Shown piece after piece: positions 6,301 through 11,655 of a stretch of 11,655 bases of DNA. The first letter of the stretch is position 1. The number at the start of each line of letters is the position of its first letter. The DNA comes from Pseudomonadota bacterium (GTDB lineage: Bacteria > Pseudomonadota > Gammaproteobacteria > JAKAQQ01). Position numbers and translations under genes: made by a program. Where the stretch lies: contig JAKAQQ010000005.1 in NCBI GenBank assembly GCA_021819635.1, positions 1 through 11,655 on the forward strand, read 5' to 3'. The notes beneath the pieces are model-generated. The model saw nothing but the letters and a program-made list of their open reading frames with translations, ran no database searches and was not told where the DNA came from.

Positions 6301-6358
6301 CGGACGGCGGAAGACCGTCCGTGGGCGCAAGGCCGACAAGGAGCCGGACAAGGGTTGA
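3338..6358 (+). CDS. RelE-like / UvrD-type SF1 helicase / ankyrin fusion protein
   Basis: A 1006-residue cytoplasmic multidomain protein. The ATG at 3338 has AGGTGA 4 bases upstream; the frame is open further upstream but that part looks noncoding. Residues ~1-95 (KFYRAKLNDTDRLLFSL, then EVIVNHDYGKSRFL) resemble the RelE/ParE fold. The helicase core is complete: Walker A GGAGSGKT 149-156, DEVQD 322-326, GDSNQ 349-353, NFRN 387-390, IHEAKGLE 478-485, VALTRA 544-549. These are UvrD/Rep-type motifs, so ATP-driven movement on DNA or RNA is expected. A helical stretch near 588-615 (KLELQGKQEQAEAIRR) looks TPR-like. Residues ~715-757 form an ankyrin segment (TPLMAAAAAGNAPLAEALL, LNALHWAM). About 760-940 is unrecognised, and 941-978 is a charged coiled coil with a basic tail. 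It lacks the usual UvrD 3' domains and any visible nuclease motif. It stands alone after a 441-base gap. Function unknown; repair, RNA processing or phage defence are all possible. Confidence 0.9.
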   Translation: MKILEYIDLDTSRVTDAYRKVADAIARGDFGAAQVKKLVNLSHGKFYRAKLNDTDRLLFSLVRYGDEVCALMLEVIVNHDYGKSRFLRGATIDETKIPDGDATDAQQEAQVLRYLHPERTVVHLLDKPISFDDAQEVIYRQSPPLIVAGGAGSGKTALTLEKLKRVEGEVLYVTLSAYLAQNARDLYYATGYEHPAQEAVFLSYRDFVESLQVPEGREATWRDFAGWFARMRQAFKGIDGHQAYEEIRGVITAGAAGPLTRNDYRALGIRQSIFPEGRRDALYDLFERYRSWLGEAGLFDLNLVSHAWQGRAAPRYDFVVVDEVQDMTAVQLTLVLKTLGKPGHFLLCGDSNQIVHPNFFSWAKVKSLFWNDPELAERQELKVLAANFRNGEEATRLANRLLKIKQRRFGSIDRESNFLVQAVGGATGCVSLLPDTEGVTKELNGKTRQSTQFAVLVMRDEDKAEARRHFSTPLLFSIHEAKGLEYENIVLYRFVSDHRAEFAVLGEGVAKQDLETDALEYRRAKDKGDKSLEVYKFFVNALYVALTRAIKNLYIIESDTAHPLFELLDLAPGGAVTVEAKQSTSEDWQREARKLELQGKQEQAEAIRRNILRETPVPWTVLDEAKVTALLIKVFREEAPGGKQRLQLYEYATCHDEPVLADWLAREAKFDAGNAFRQQRATLGRKSYSQYFAKHFKDVLHQCDQYGIEHRLPMNQTPLMAAAAAGNAPLAEALLERGADREAVDHYGLNALHWAMREAFRDAAFARGPFAALFELLAPTVVDVNTGERLVRIDRQLSEYFVFQTLWTLFKSRFTHRQRRPYAAFDTQTILEAWAPLPANVVRPERNKRPFLSAVLSRNEVDREYAYNRALFVRVAQGWYQFNPALSVRRKQAQTDVWVPVFRALNLPWIGEFACVDAREAIDEYLAVANLPERTTPIAAERAVARQEAEARAWEKQQAEERAEEERRRAKWQAMKQQPGHDPQTPKNGRRKTVRGRKADKEPDKG
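6296..6322 (-). terminator. Rho-independent terminator for the convergent minus-strand operon
   Basis: ACGGACGG (6300-6307) and CCGTCCGT (6315-6322) form a perfect 8-bp stem with a 7-base loop. Read on the minus strand, the stem is followed by a run of five T (6300-6296, the first within the stem). This is a classic terminator for transcripts coming from the right, about 150 bases past the stop at 6470. It lies inside the last codons of the plus-strand helicase gene. Confidence 0.7.
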
Positions 6359-6469
6359 GCGGGTTTGCGACAGGGTCCAGGGGCGTTTGTCGTCCTGCGG
6401 GTGCTCTCTCCGGTCCCCGTCGTCCGCTCCCCACCGACACAGGACGCTCTCGGTCCGTCGGCTTCCTCC

Positions 6470-7297
6470 CTATTTTCCCTCGCGGCCCGAAAGCGGCGTC
6501 TCGACGTCGAGGAGCGCGAGGGCGAGCCCCGTGCGGGGAGGACGGCAGCGCGGGCAATGGCCTCCGGGCGCCGGAACGTTGAGCCAGTAGCCCGCGACGA
6601 ATCCCCGCGTCATGCGGATGTCTCGCTCAAGGAGCCCGAGCCGCACGCGCGGCCCGTGCGGGTTGGTCGAGAGGCCGGCGTAGACGGGGAGACCCGGACG
6701 AGCCGCGTGGATTTGGCGGACGAGGGCCGCGACCGTTCGACGGTAGAGGAGCGGGTGATACTCGAGCCCTTGGCTCTGGATCTCGTAGGCGGACGCGAAG
6801 AGGGAAAGCCGGGGCGCAAGCCCCGAACGGAGATAGCGCACGGCGATCCTGCCCCCAAGGCGACGCCAACGCGTGCCCCGCAGGAGATCCGTCCCGGGAG
6901 CCACGAGAAGCCCGATCCCCTCACGGCGAAGGCGGCGGGACACGCAGCGGGTGGCGCGTACCGGGTGCCGCTGCGCCGCACGGGGGGTGTACCGCCAGCG
7001 CTCGAGATCCAGAAGCACGAGGGAGACGCCGTCCGGAAGACGGCTCTCGCCTCGGCAGAGACCCGAGGGATTGGTCACGTCGTAGGCCTCGCGAACCCTC
7101 CAGCGTGCGAGAAACGCGGGCGGGCGGCGGCCCACGATCACGATCGTGCCGGGGCGGTCGAGGAGCCGTCGGGCGAGAAGACGGCCGTCGGGCGACTGCC
7201 GCAGGCGAAGGACGGCGGAAGCGGCGAGGATCCAGTGCACGAGAGAATGAAACGCCGGAGGGCGTGCGAAGGAGGACCCGCCGTTCATTGTAGGCAT
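6470..7297 (-). CDS. Conserved protein of unknown function, possibly TIM-barrel-like
   Basis: I do not recognise a characterised function. About 275 residues from the ATG at 7297; a second ATG at 7288 and an upstream TTG at 7330 are alternatives, and none has a clear ribosome-binding site. The sequence resembles a family of hypothetical proteins I recall mainly from actinobacteria, with landmarks YDVTNPSGLC, VSLVLLDLERW, a TP-containing turn, GIGLLVAPGTDLL, an EIQSQGLE-type strand, VYAGLSTNPHG and FVAGYWLNVP followed by CPRC. Alternating strand ends and helices suggest a (beta/alpha) barrel, possibly glycosidase-like. That is inference. A hydrophobic stretch (LVHWILAASAVL) near the start could be a weak signal or simply a helix. 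It follows the MipA-like gene by 135 bases on the same strand, so it is probably the last gene of that operon. A terminator lies about 150 bases downstream. Confidence 0.75.
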   Translation of the reverse strand: MPTMNGGSSFARPPAFHSLVHWILAASAVLRLRQSPDGRLLARRLLDRPGTIVIVGRRPPAFLARWRVREAYDVTNPSGLCRGESRLPDGVSLVLLDLERWRYTPRAAQRHPVRATRCVSRRLRREGIGLLVAPGTDLLRGTRWRRLGGRIAVRYLRSGLAPRLSLFASAYEIQSQGLEYHPLLYRRTVAALVRQIHAARPGLPVYAGLSTNPHGPRVRLGLLERDIRMTRGFVAGYWLNVPAPGGHCPRCRPPRTGLALALLDVETPLSGREGK

Positions 7298-7432
7298 CCG
7301 GGAGTCAGAACGACGGCGAGGTCGGGCCAAGGGACGGCGACCGGGTCCGCACGAACCTCGCCCGCGACGACGGGGATCGGGTGAGCCGCAGAATTCGGGC
7401 GGACCGGTTTCGCGAAGGGGCCCGTCGGCCGG

Positions 7433-8272
7433 TCAACGGAAACGGAACATGAACCCCACGAGACCGCTCAGGGCGGTGGCGCGATCCACCAGAGGGCTCT
7501 CGCGAACGGTGGCCCCGTACCAAGTCTCTTCGACGGAACCCACGACTTCGAAATGGGTGTCCAGCACCATGAGACGGCGGGCGATGACCAAGGTCGCGTC
7601 CGTGTCAACGGTTGACCCGGGAAGGTACACAGGCCGGCCGGGAGCCACCTGGTCCGGGGGGACCCCGAAGTAGTAGTCCACTTGATTCGCGCTCTCCCAG
7701 TCGACGCCGAGCCGGGAAGAAAGGCGCCAGCCGTCGCCGCTCCAACGCGGACCGGCGGAGAGCCGGACGACGGCCCCGTCGCTCCGGGCCAGAAGGTCCC
7801 GGAGAGCGGTCAGGTGAACCGCGTAGAAACGGTGCATCCAGCTTCCCCGCACACCGCCGAGAAGGGTGGCAAAGCGGTCGTGAAGACCGCGGGCAAACGG
7901 GCCAAAACGAGGTCCCAAGTGAAGAAGTTCCGGCGTGAAGACGAGGGAGACGTGGAACGGTTTCGTTTTGTAGAACCACCAGCCGACGTCGAGTCCGTGA
8001 ACGTAGAAGCCGTCGCCCTCGACGTTGACGAGGGGCACGAAACGCGTCCAGCGGGTGACGTCCGGGTACGGCCAGCCGTACGAGAGAAGTCCCAGGCCGA
8101 GCGACCAGCCCGGGCGTCCGGTCGAGATCCGGGTCAGCGAAGGGGCGCCCCGCGCCGTGACGGGAAAGAGCCAAAGAAGAGCGAGGAAGAAGAAGGCGAG
8201 ACGGGACGGTGCCACGCCGGAAACCGGGGCCTGGCGCGTGCGGTCTTGCCGTAAGCGAGCGTCTCGGTGCAT
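7433..8272 (-). CDS. MipA/OmpV family outer-membrane protein
   Basis: A 279-residue protein with a signal sequence (positive residues, hydrophobic LAFFFLALLWLFPV near 25-38, then TARGA) followed by alternating strands rich in Trp, Tyr and Phe, as in an outer-membrane beta barrel. The segment YYFGVPPDQ followed by PGRPVYLPG is the recognisable MipA/OmpV signature, and the protein ends on an aromatic strand (FMFRFR). Family knowledge: MipA scaffolds murein-synthesis and lytic enzymes in E. coli; OmpV relatives are porin-like or adhesive. The substrate here is unknown. The ATG at 8272 has GGAG 8 bases upstream and sits one base after the stop of the preceding PAP2 gene (TGAGATG), so the two are almost certainly coupled. 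The stretch before the hydrophobic core is longer than usual; a GTG at 8215 would shorten it but lacks a ribosome-binding site. Confidence 0.85.
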   Translation of the reverse strand: MHRDARLRQDRTRQAPVSGVAPSRLAFFFLALLWLFPVTARGAPSLTRISTGRPGWSLGLGLLSYGWPYPDVTRWTRFVPLVNVEGDGFYVHGLDVGWWFYKTKPFHVSLVFTPELLHLGPRFGPFARGLHDRFATLLGGVRGSWMHRFYAVHLTALRDLLARSDGAVVRLSAGPRWSGDGWRLSSRLGVDWESANQVDYYFGVPPDQVAPGRPVYLPGSTVDTDATLVIARRLMVLDTHFEVVGSVEETWYGATVRESPLVDRATALSGLVGFMFRFR

Positions 8273-8273
8273 C

Positions 8274-9197
8274 TCAGAAGCTCCGGTCAAAGCCCACGGT
8301 CACCCCCCCGGGAAGGATCGAGACGGTGAACGGGACACGTTCTTCGTGGGCGAAAATGCCCCACGCTGTCCCGATGGCGAAGCCCGAAATCACGTCGGTC
8401 TGCCAATGCCCCCACGTTTTCATGCGGGCGGCGGCGTCGTAAACCGGCAAGAGCTCGAGCCCCCAGATCCAGGGATCGCGTCGGTAGTATTCGGCGATGA
8501 ACGGCGTGACCACGCTGGCCTGGTACGCCACCTCACCGCTCGGGAAACTCTGGCAACAGTTGCCTTGGAAGAAATCGTGGGGATCCTGCGATTGGTAGGG
8601 TCGGGCCCGGGCGAACGCGTATTTCATCAGCGTCGTCGTGGCGGCGGTGTAGAGCGAGGCGTCGATTGCCTGCCAAAACGTCCGTCCGAGACGGGTCCGG
8701 GCGCCGAACCAGAGGGCCCCAAAGCCCTCGGCGGCCATGACCCCGTGCTCGAAATCGAGCTGGTAGGGCCGGTAGAAGATTCCGTGGTTGTCGTAAGCCA
8801 ACCGATGGTCGAGGACACTGCTGGCCGTAAGGGCGAAGAGGGGGGTGGCCACGATCGTCCACTCAACGAGGCGGCGCCCGAACGCGGTCGAGGCTCGGGT
8901 GGAGAGGCGGGATTGTTCCCGTCCCTGGGTCCGGGCCGGAGACCGACCCGCGTCGGTCCCGGCGGTGTTGTGGGAGCAGAGCAGGCCGAGGCATCGCCGT
9001 CCCGAGGGTTCTCGAATCGCGGCCAAGCGTCCCCGCACGCGGATCCCGAGGTCCCTCAGGCCGAGGTGAGCAACACCGGAGCGAAAAGGAAGAGCGGGTG
9101 GACGCCCGGTGGCGTGGGCGGCGGGGAGAAAAAGAAGAGTGCCCAAGGCGAAGAGGCACAAGCGCAGCAGACGCCTGCCTGATTCGAAAGCGTTCAA
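8274..9197 (-). CDS. PAP2-family phosphatase, exported
   Basis: A 307-residue PAP2 (type 2 phosphatidic acid phosphatase) protein, expected to remove phosphate from a lipid or other phosphorylated substrate outside the inner membrane. Motifs: K192-X6-R199-P200 (KYAFARARP), SFPSGE 217-222, and R258-X5-H264-X3-D268. The usual PSGH of motif 2 reads PSGE. The conserved tail LLPGGVTVGF resembles a proteobacterial PAP2 subgroup that I recall also having Glu there. A signal peptide occupies 1-29, ending AHA. The start is a TTG at 9197: AGGAG lies 6 bases upstream and the signal peptide follows directly. An ATG at 9257 is in frame but would fall upstream of the predicted transcription start. First gene of the minus-strand operon. 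Unlike six-helix PAP2 enzymes it has few obvious membrane helices and may be periplasmic or outer-membrane associated. Confidence 0.88.
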   Translation of the reverse strand: MNAFESGRRLLRLCLFALGTLLFLPAAHATGRPPALPFRSGVAHLGLRDLGIRVRGRLAAIREPSGRRCLGLLCSHNTAGTDAGRSPARTQGREQSRLSTRASTAFGRRLVEWTIVATPLFALTASSVLDHRLAYDNHGIFYRPYQLDFEHGVMAAEGFGALWFGARTRLGRTFWQAIDASLYTAATTTLMKYAFARARPYQSQDPHDFFQGNCCQSFPSGEVAYQASVVTPFIAEYYRRDPWIWGLELLPVYDAAARMKTWGHWQTDVISGFAIGTAWGIFAHEERVPFTVSILPGGVTVGFDRSF

Positions 9198-9227
9198 GAT
9201 GGGCTCCTGTCGCGTTCGTGTGGGAGT

Positions 9228-9257
9228 CTTATAACATACCTCTTCCAAGGACTGCAA
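9228..9257 (-). promoter_or_regulatory. Predicted promoter of the PAP2-MipA operon
   Basis: On the minus strand TTGCAG (9257-9252) is a good -35 box. TATAAG (9233-9228), preceded by TG-T as an extended -10, lies 18 bases later; TTATAA at 17 bases is the alternative register. Transcription would begin near 9221, leaving about 24 bases to the TTG start. Confidence 0.7.
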
Positions 9258-9356
9258 CCGCTCGCCCCCCCGCCCCGATCATGCACGGGCACGGCCCCGG
9301 GTCGAGCGCAAGCCGATCGCGTCCCCTTGGCCTCGCGTTCGGCTACCATCGGAGGC

Positions 9357-9740
9357 ATGCGTAACCGCCCCGTGAGCGATCCCTCCGATCCCCGCACCCA
9401 TCTCGCCGCCGAACGGACGTTCTTGGCATGGATCCGCACGGGTATCAGCCTCATCGCTTTCGGTTTTGTGATCGAGAAGTTCGATTTCTTCCTCCGCCGC
9501 CTCGCGGTTTTTTTTCACGCTGCGGGTCCACGTCACGCGAACTTCTCCGGCCTGGGCCTCGCCTTCATCCTCCTGGGGCTCGCCACCCTCCTCGTGGGGG
9601 GGGCAAGTTATCTCGGGACGATTCGGCGCCTCCGCCGTGGGGAGTACCGTCCCAAGACCACTCTTCTCCTCGTTTATGGAGCCGTGCTTCTCACGACCAC
9701 GGTAATCCTCGTGATCGCCGTCGCGGGTATGCGCTCCTGA
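9357..9740 (+). CDS. DUF202 (YidH-type) small inner-membrane protein
   Basis: A 127-residue protein with the DUF202 hallmark RTHLAAERTFLAWIRTGISL at residues 13-32, including the invariant AAERTFLAW. Three membrane helices follow (about 26-50, 60-84, 98-122), with a basic cytoplasmic loop LGTIRRLRRGEYRPK between the last two. Family members are small inner-membrane proteins without an established biochemical role. The ATG at 9357 is the family-like start. GGAGG lies only 1 base upstream, too close for an ordinary ribosome-binding site. A TACCAT at 9344-9349 stands 7 bases before the ATG, so a leaderless transcript is possible; that is inference. An in-frame GTG at 9372 would still keep the domain. 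It is transcribed divergently from the PAP2 gene and converges on the phospholipase D-like gene. Confidence 0.88.
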   Translation: MRNRPVSDPSDPRTHLAAERTFLAWIRTGISLIAFGFVIEKFDFFLRRLAVFFHAAGPRHANFSGLGLAFILLGLATLLVGGASYLGTIRRLRRGEYRPKTTLLLVYGAVLLTTTVILVIAVAGMRS

Positions 9741-9787
9741 AGGAGCGTCCACTCCCCACCGCCGCACGCGGGCGGGTACGGGGGACG
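9732..9787 (+). terminator. Overlapping stem-loops between convergent genes
   Basis: CGCTCC (9732-9737) and GGAGCG (9742-9747) form a hairpin with the DUF202 stop codon TGA in its loop. A longer imperfect hairpin spans 9746-9787 (cgtcc with ggacg at its base, and a cc-gcc / ggcgg core). The two share two bases and so compete. Neither has a T-run. A two-sided transcription barrier between the DUF202 gene and the phospholipase D-like gene is plausible. Confidence 0.35.
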
Positions 9788-9889
9788 CCCCGTTGATCGG
9801 GTCCCGGGCCTCACGTGGGGCTCAGAACCGGCGAAACCGTCCCGGCGGCCCGCCTCGCGCGCGCCTCGTCGGGGCACGCCGGAGAAATC

Positions 9890-10795
9890 TCAGCGGCAGG
9901 TTGTGAGAGCCCGGCCCCGTCTCCAGTCGCGTTCGAAGACCGCCCTGAGCCGGACCAGAATCGGCCCCCGGAGGAGAATTCCGACTTCCCGGTTTCGCTC
10001 AAGGCTCGTCTCGGTGAAGTTCTCCGATCCCACGAAACCCAGGCGCTGCCCGACGATCATCTTGGCGTGGAGATAGAGGGGGTGGCGGGGCAGGAGCCGG
10101 ACGCAGACGCCGTCCCGTGCCAGGGCTTTCGCCTGCCGCTGGTCGTAGGCCGAAAGCGTGGCGGGCAAAAGGAGCCGGACCCTCCTCCCGCGACGTGCCA
10201 CGGCCGCAAGAATGGCCCTGTCTCCGCCCAGCTCCTCCGACTCGACGTCCACGGCGTCCGGCTGCCCGAGCACCCGAAGAAGAGCGGAGGCCGAGGTCCC
10301 GGGCGAGAGGACGAGCGCGCGGTGCGCCGTGAGTCCGGCACGCCGGTCGTGCCAGTCGGCGTCGAAGACCCGATGGAGAGCCGCCACGATGGGAGGCCTT
10401 GCGGTGACGACCAGGTACTCGCGGTTGCGGTGGAACGCCGACCAGTCGAAGTTTGCCGTCCCGAGCTCACAGACGTGAGCCGTGCACAGGTACTTCGCGT
10501 GATCGAAGGCCGTGTGTCCCGGCCCCCTCTCGAACCGGGCGGGGGCCCAATGGAGGCGGGCACCGGTGGCCTGCACCCGCCGGGCCTCCCGGGCGACCCA
10601 GCGGCGGGAGAGCCCGTACGGTCGGCGATCGAGAATCACGCGCACACGGACGCCCCTTCGGGCCGCCCGACGCAGTGCGGCCAGAAGCGGCCGGCTCGAG
10701 AGGATGTAGACGTTGAGATCGACGGTGGTCCTCGCACGTCGGACGATGGTCACGAGCGGGCGGACCCCGGCGTGGGGTTCGACGGCAAGAAACAC
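9890..10795 (-). CDS. Phospholipase D-like protein with altered HKD motifs
   Basis: A 301-residue two-lobed PLD-superfamily protein. Lobe 1 has HAKYLCTA at 99-106 followed by GTANFDW (Asn115). Lobe 2 has HAKMIVGQ at 243-250 followed by GSENF (Asn259). The catalytic His and Lys of both HxK motifs and the later Asn are kept, but the Asp of HxKxxxxD is replaced in both lobes (Ala106, Gln250). Known PLD enzymes include cardiolipin synthases, phospholipases and nucleases; the substrate here cannot be told. No signal peptide or membrane anchor is visible, so it may act on the cytoplasmic side. The GTG at 10795 is chosen because GGAG lies 8 bases upstream and the domain begins directly (FLAVEPHAGVRPLV). 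Upstream frame extension would overlap the SdpI-like gene without motif support. It follows that gene by 80 bases and is probably cotranscribed. Confidence 0.82.
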   Translation of the reverse strand: MFLAVEPHAGVRPLVTIVRRARTTVDLNVYILSSRPLLAALRRAARRGVRVRVILDRRPYGLSRRWVAREARRVQATGARLHWAPARFERGPGHTAFDHAKYLCTAHVCELGTANFDWSAFHRNREYLVVTARPPIVAALHRVFDADWHDRRAGLTAHRALVLSPGTSASALLRVLGQPDAVDVESEELGGDRAILAAVARRGRRVRLLLPATLSAYDQRQAKALARDGVCVRLLPRHPLYLHAKMIVGQRLGFVGSENFTETSLERNREVGILLRGPILVRLRAVFERDWRRGRALTTCR

Positions 10796-10875
10796 TGTTC
10801 TCTCTCCCGTGGGGCGTCGTCGGAAAAGATACCATCGCCGGGCGCTCTCCCGCGTCCGCCGGTCTGGATCCCCAC

Positions 10876-11553
10876 TCAGGCAGGCGGCGTCTCGTTTTCG
10901 TGGCGGGGATGGATCCGGCGGTACAACACGTAGGAGCCGACGAGTGGCGTCAAGGCGACGAAGGCGATGGTGCCCAGGGACCATGCGGGCGGGAGGCCGA
11001 GCAGGGCCTCGACGATGAGGACCAGTCCGCCGGCGACAAAGAGCCAGCCCGCAAGCCGGTGGGTGCGGAGCCAGACCTCGTCGTCGGCCAGCGTCCAGGG
11101 CGTGCGGATCCCAACAAAAAAGTTCTTACGGAATTTGGGCATGAAGTTCCCGAGCACCACGAAGAGGAGCCCGAGAAGAACGTTGATCGTGGGGACGATC
11201 GCCAGAGGAAAGCCGGACGTCGCCAGCAGCGTAGAGACGGTCACAAGAAGGAGAAACCCGAGGATTGCCATACGGATGATGTCGTAGCTTTTCCGGAAGC
11301 TTTCCATGCGGAACCCGACGGGAGACAGTCTTGGAAGAAGAGCCAGGAGAAGCCCGATCCCGACCATCATGAGGGGGCCCAGAAAGACCCCCCAGGGCTT
11401 CCGTATCGTTCCGTTCACGTGCCCCTCAGCGTTCCAATGGATCGGTACGTGACGGGGGACGCGCGGGTACATCCAGAGCGCAAAGATGAACGCCAGGGCG
11501 ACAAGAAGAAGGCTCACGAAATCGGCAAGGTAGCTTTTTTTGGTCTTGATCAC
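10876..11553 (-). CDS. SdpI/YhfL-family membrane protein with DUF1648 domain
   Basis: A 225-residue inner-membrane protein with about six hydrophobic helices. The DUF1648 signature VPIHWNAEGHVNG lies at 36-48 after the first helix, and the SdpI domain follows with GNFMPKFRKNFFVGIRTPWTL and WLRTHRLAGWLF, both hallmarks of the family. Family knowledge: in Bacillus subtilis SdpI protects against the SdpC toxin and also sequesters the repressor SdpR; most homologues elsewhere are uncharacterised. The GTG at 11553 overlaps the stop of an ArsR-type gene by 4 bases (GTGA), which matches the sdpRI arrangement and fixes the start. No ribosome-binding site is needed if translation is coupled. No toxin gene like sdpC is present in the window, so a role in membrane stress or envelope sensing is as likely as immunity. 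Confidence 0.9.
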   Translation of the reverse strand: MIKTKKSYLADFVSLLLVALAFIFALWMYPRVPRHVPIHWNAEGHVNGTIRKPWGVFLGPLMMVGIGLLLALLPRLSPVGFRMESFRKSYDIIRMAILGFLLLVTVSTLLATSGFPLAIVPTINVLLGLLFVVLGNFMPKFRKNFFVGIRTPWTLADDEVWLRTHRLAGWLFVAGGLVLIVEALLGLPPAWSLGTIAFVALTPLVGSYVLYRRIHPRHENETPPA

Positions 11554-11655
11554 GGCGACGACCCTCTTGATCGTGGAGAAAGAAGCGAAATCAGCACGAC
11601 CAACGCGTCCTCGACAACGGTGGCATCCAGCGAATAGACGATGTGTTGTCCGCGC
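11550..11655 (-). CDS. ArsR/SdpR-type transcriptional repressor, C-terminus only
   Basis: The minus strand is open from the right edge to TGA at 11552-11550. The last 34 residues begin RGQHIVYSLDATVVEDALV and end with a short Ser/Arg tail. The pattern G-x-x-x-x-YSL followed by a Leu/Val-rich helix is the wing and last dimerisation helix of ArsR-family winged-helix repressors, including SdpR-like autorepressors. The 4-base overlap with the SdpI-like gene supports this, because SdpR and SdpI are usually paired. The helix-turn-helix and start lie outside the window. Confidence 0.75.
   Translation of the reverse strand, partial: RGQHIVYSLDATVVEDALVVLISLLSPRSRGSSP

Noticed and set aside
7682..9182. 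Plus-strand open frames of 190 and 385 codons across the MipA and PAP2 region
   Set aside because: They are shadows of the minus-strand genes, which have signal peptides, conserved motifs and operon spacing.
9198..9257. Starting the PAP2 gene at the in-frame ATG at 9257
   Set aside because: The ATG lies at the predicted -35 box and would fall upstream of the transcription start. The TTG at 9197 has AGGAG at ideal spacing and leads straight into a signal peptide.
10796..10984. Extending the phospholipase D-like gene to a start at 10984
   Set aside because: This would overlap the SdpI-like gene by 109 bases and add low-complexity arginine-rich residues. The GTG at 10795 has a good ribosome-binding site and begins directly with domain sequence.

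Overview
This is a GC-rich window that looks like chromosomal DNA of a Gram-negative bacterium. The start of ribosomal protein S6 closely matches the gammaproteobacterial form ([14 protein letters not shown], then [10 protein letters not shown] and INKLHKAHY). A MipA/OmpV-type outer-membrane protein implies an outer membrane. I would guess a high-GC gammaproteobacterium or a close relative, but I cannot name a genus.

Layout. Positions 1-619 (minus) hold rpsF with a very long acidic tail, followed by the first 15 codons of an unrecognised gene. Positions 620-824 are a divergent promoter region: a perfect TATAAT for rpsF on the minus strand and an extended -10 for the fluoride unit on the plus strand. 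Positions 825-2896 (plus) run: fluoride riboswitch, a 33-codon leader ORF whose stop overlaps the crcB start, crcB (fluoride channel), then a polysaccharide-type flippase that probably uses a CTG start. Positions 2897-3337 hold no convincing gene but contain two strong inverted-repeat structures. Positions 3338-6358 (plus) encode a 1006-residue protein combining a RelE/ParE-like N-terminus, a complete UvrD-type SF1 helicase core, a short ankyrin segment and a charged coiled-coil tail. Positions 6470-9197 (minus) form a probable envelope operon: a PAP2 phosphatase, a MipA/OmpV protein one base downstream, and a conserved protein of unknown function; its terminator appears to lie inside the 3' end of the helicase gene. 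Positions 9357-9740 (plus) encode a small DUF202 membrane protein. Positions 9890-11655 (minus) form a second probable operon: the C-terminus of an ArsR/SdpR-type repressor, an SdpI-type membrane protein overlapping it by 4 bases, and a phospholipase D-like protein.

How the parts fit. The fluoride unit is a self-contained sense-and-export module. Its riboswitch seems built to control translation, because part of the aptamer is perfectly complementary to the leader ORF's ribosome-binding site. The two minus-strand clusters are envelope and membrane functions: lipid phosphate or phospholipid chemistry, an outer-membrane barrel, and an SdpRI-like stress or immunity pair. The helicase stands alone behind a structured, gene-free stretch. 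It is the least ordinary gene here and the best candidate for a poorly described system, but nothing in the window proves a defence role. I see no tRNA, rRNA, CRISPR array, transposase or integrase.
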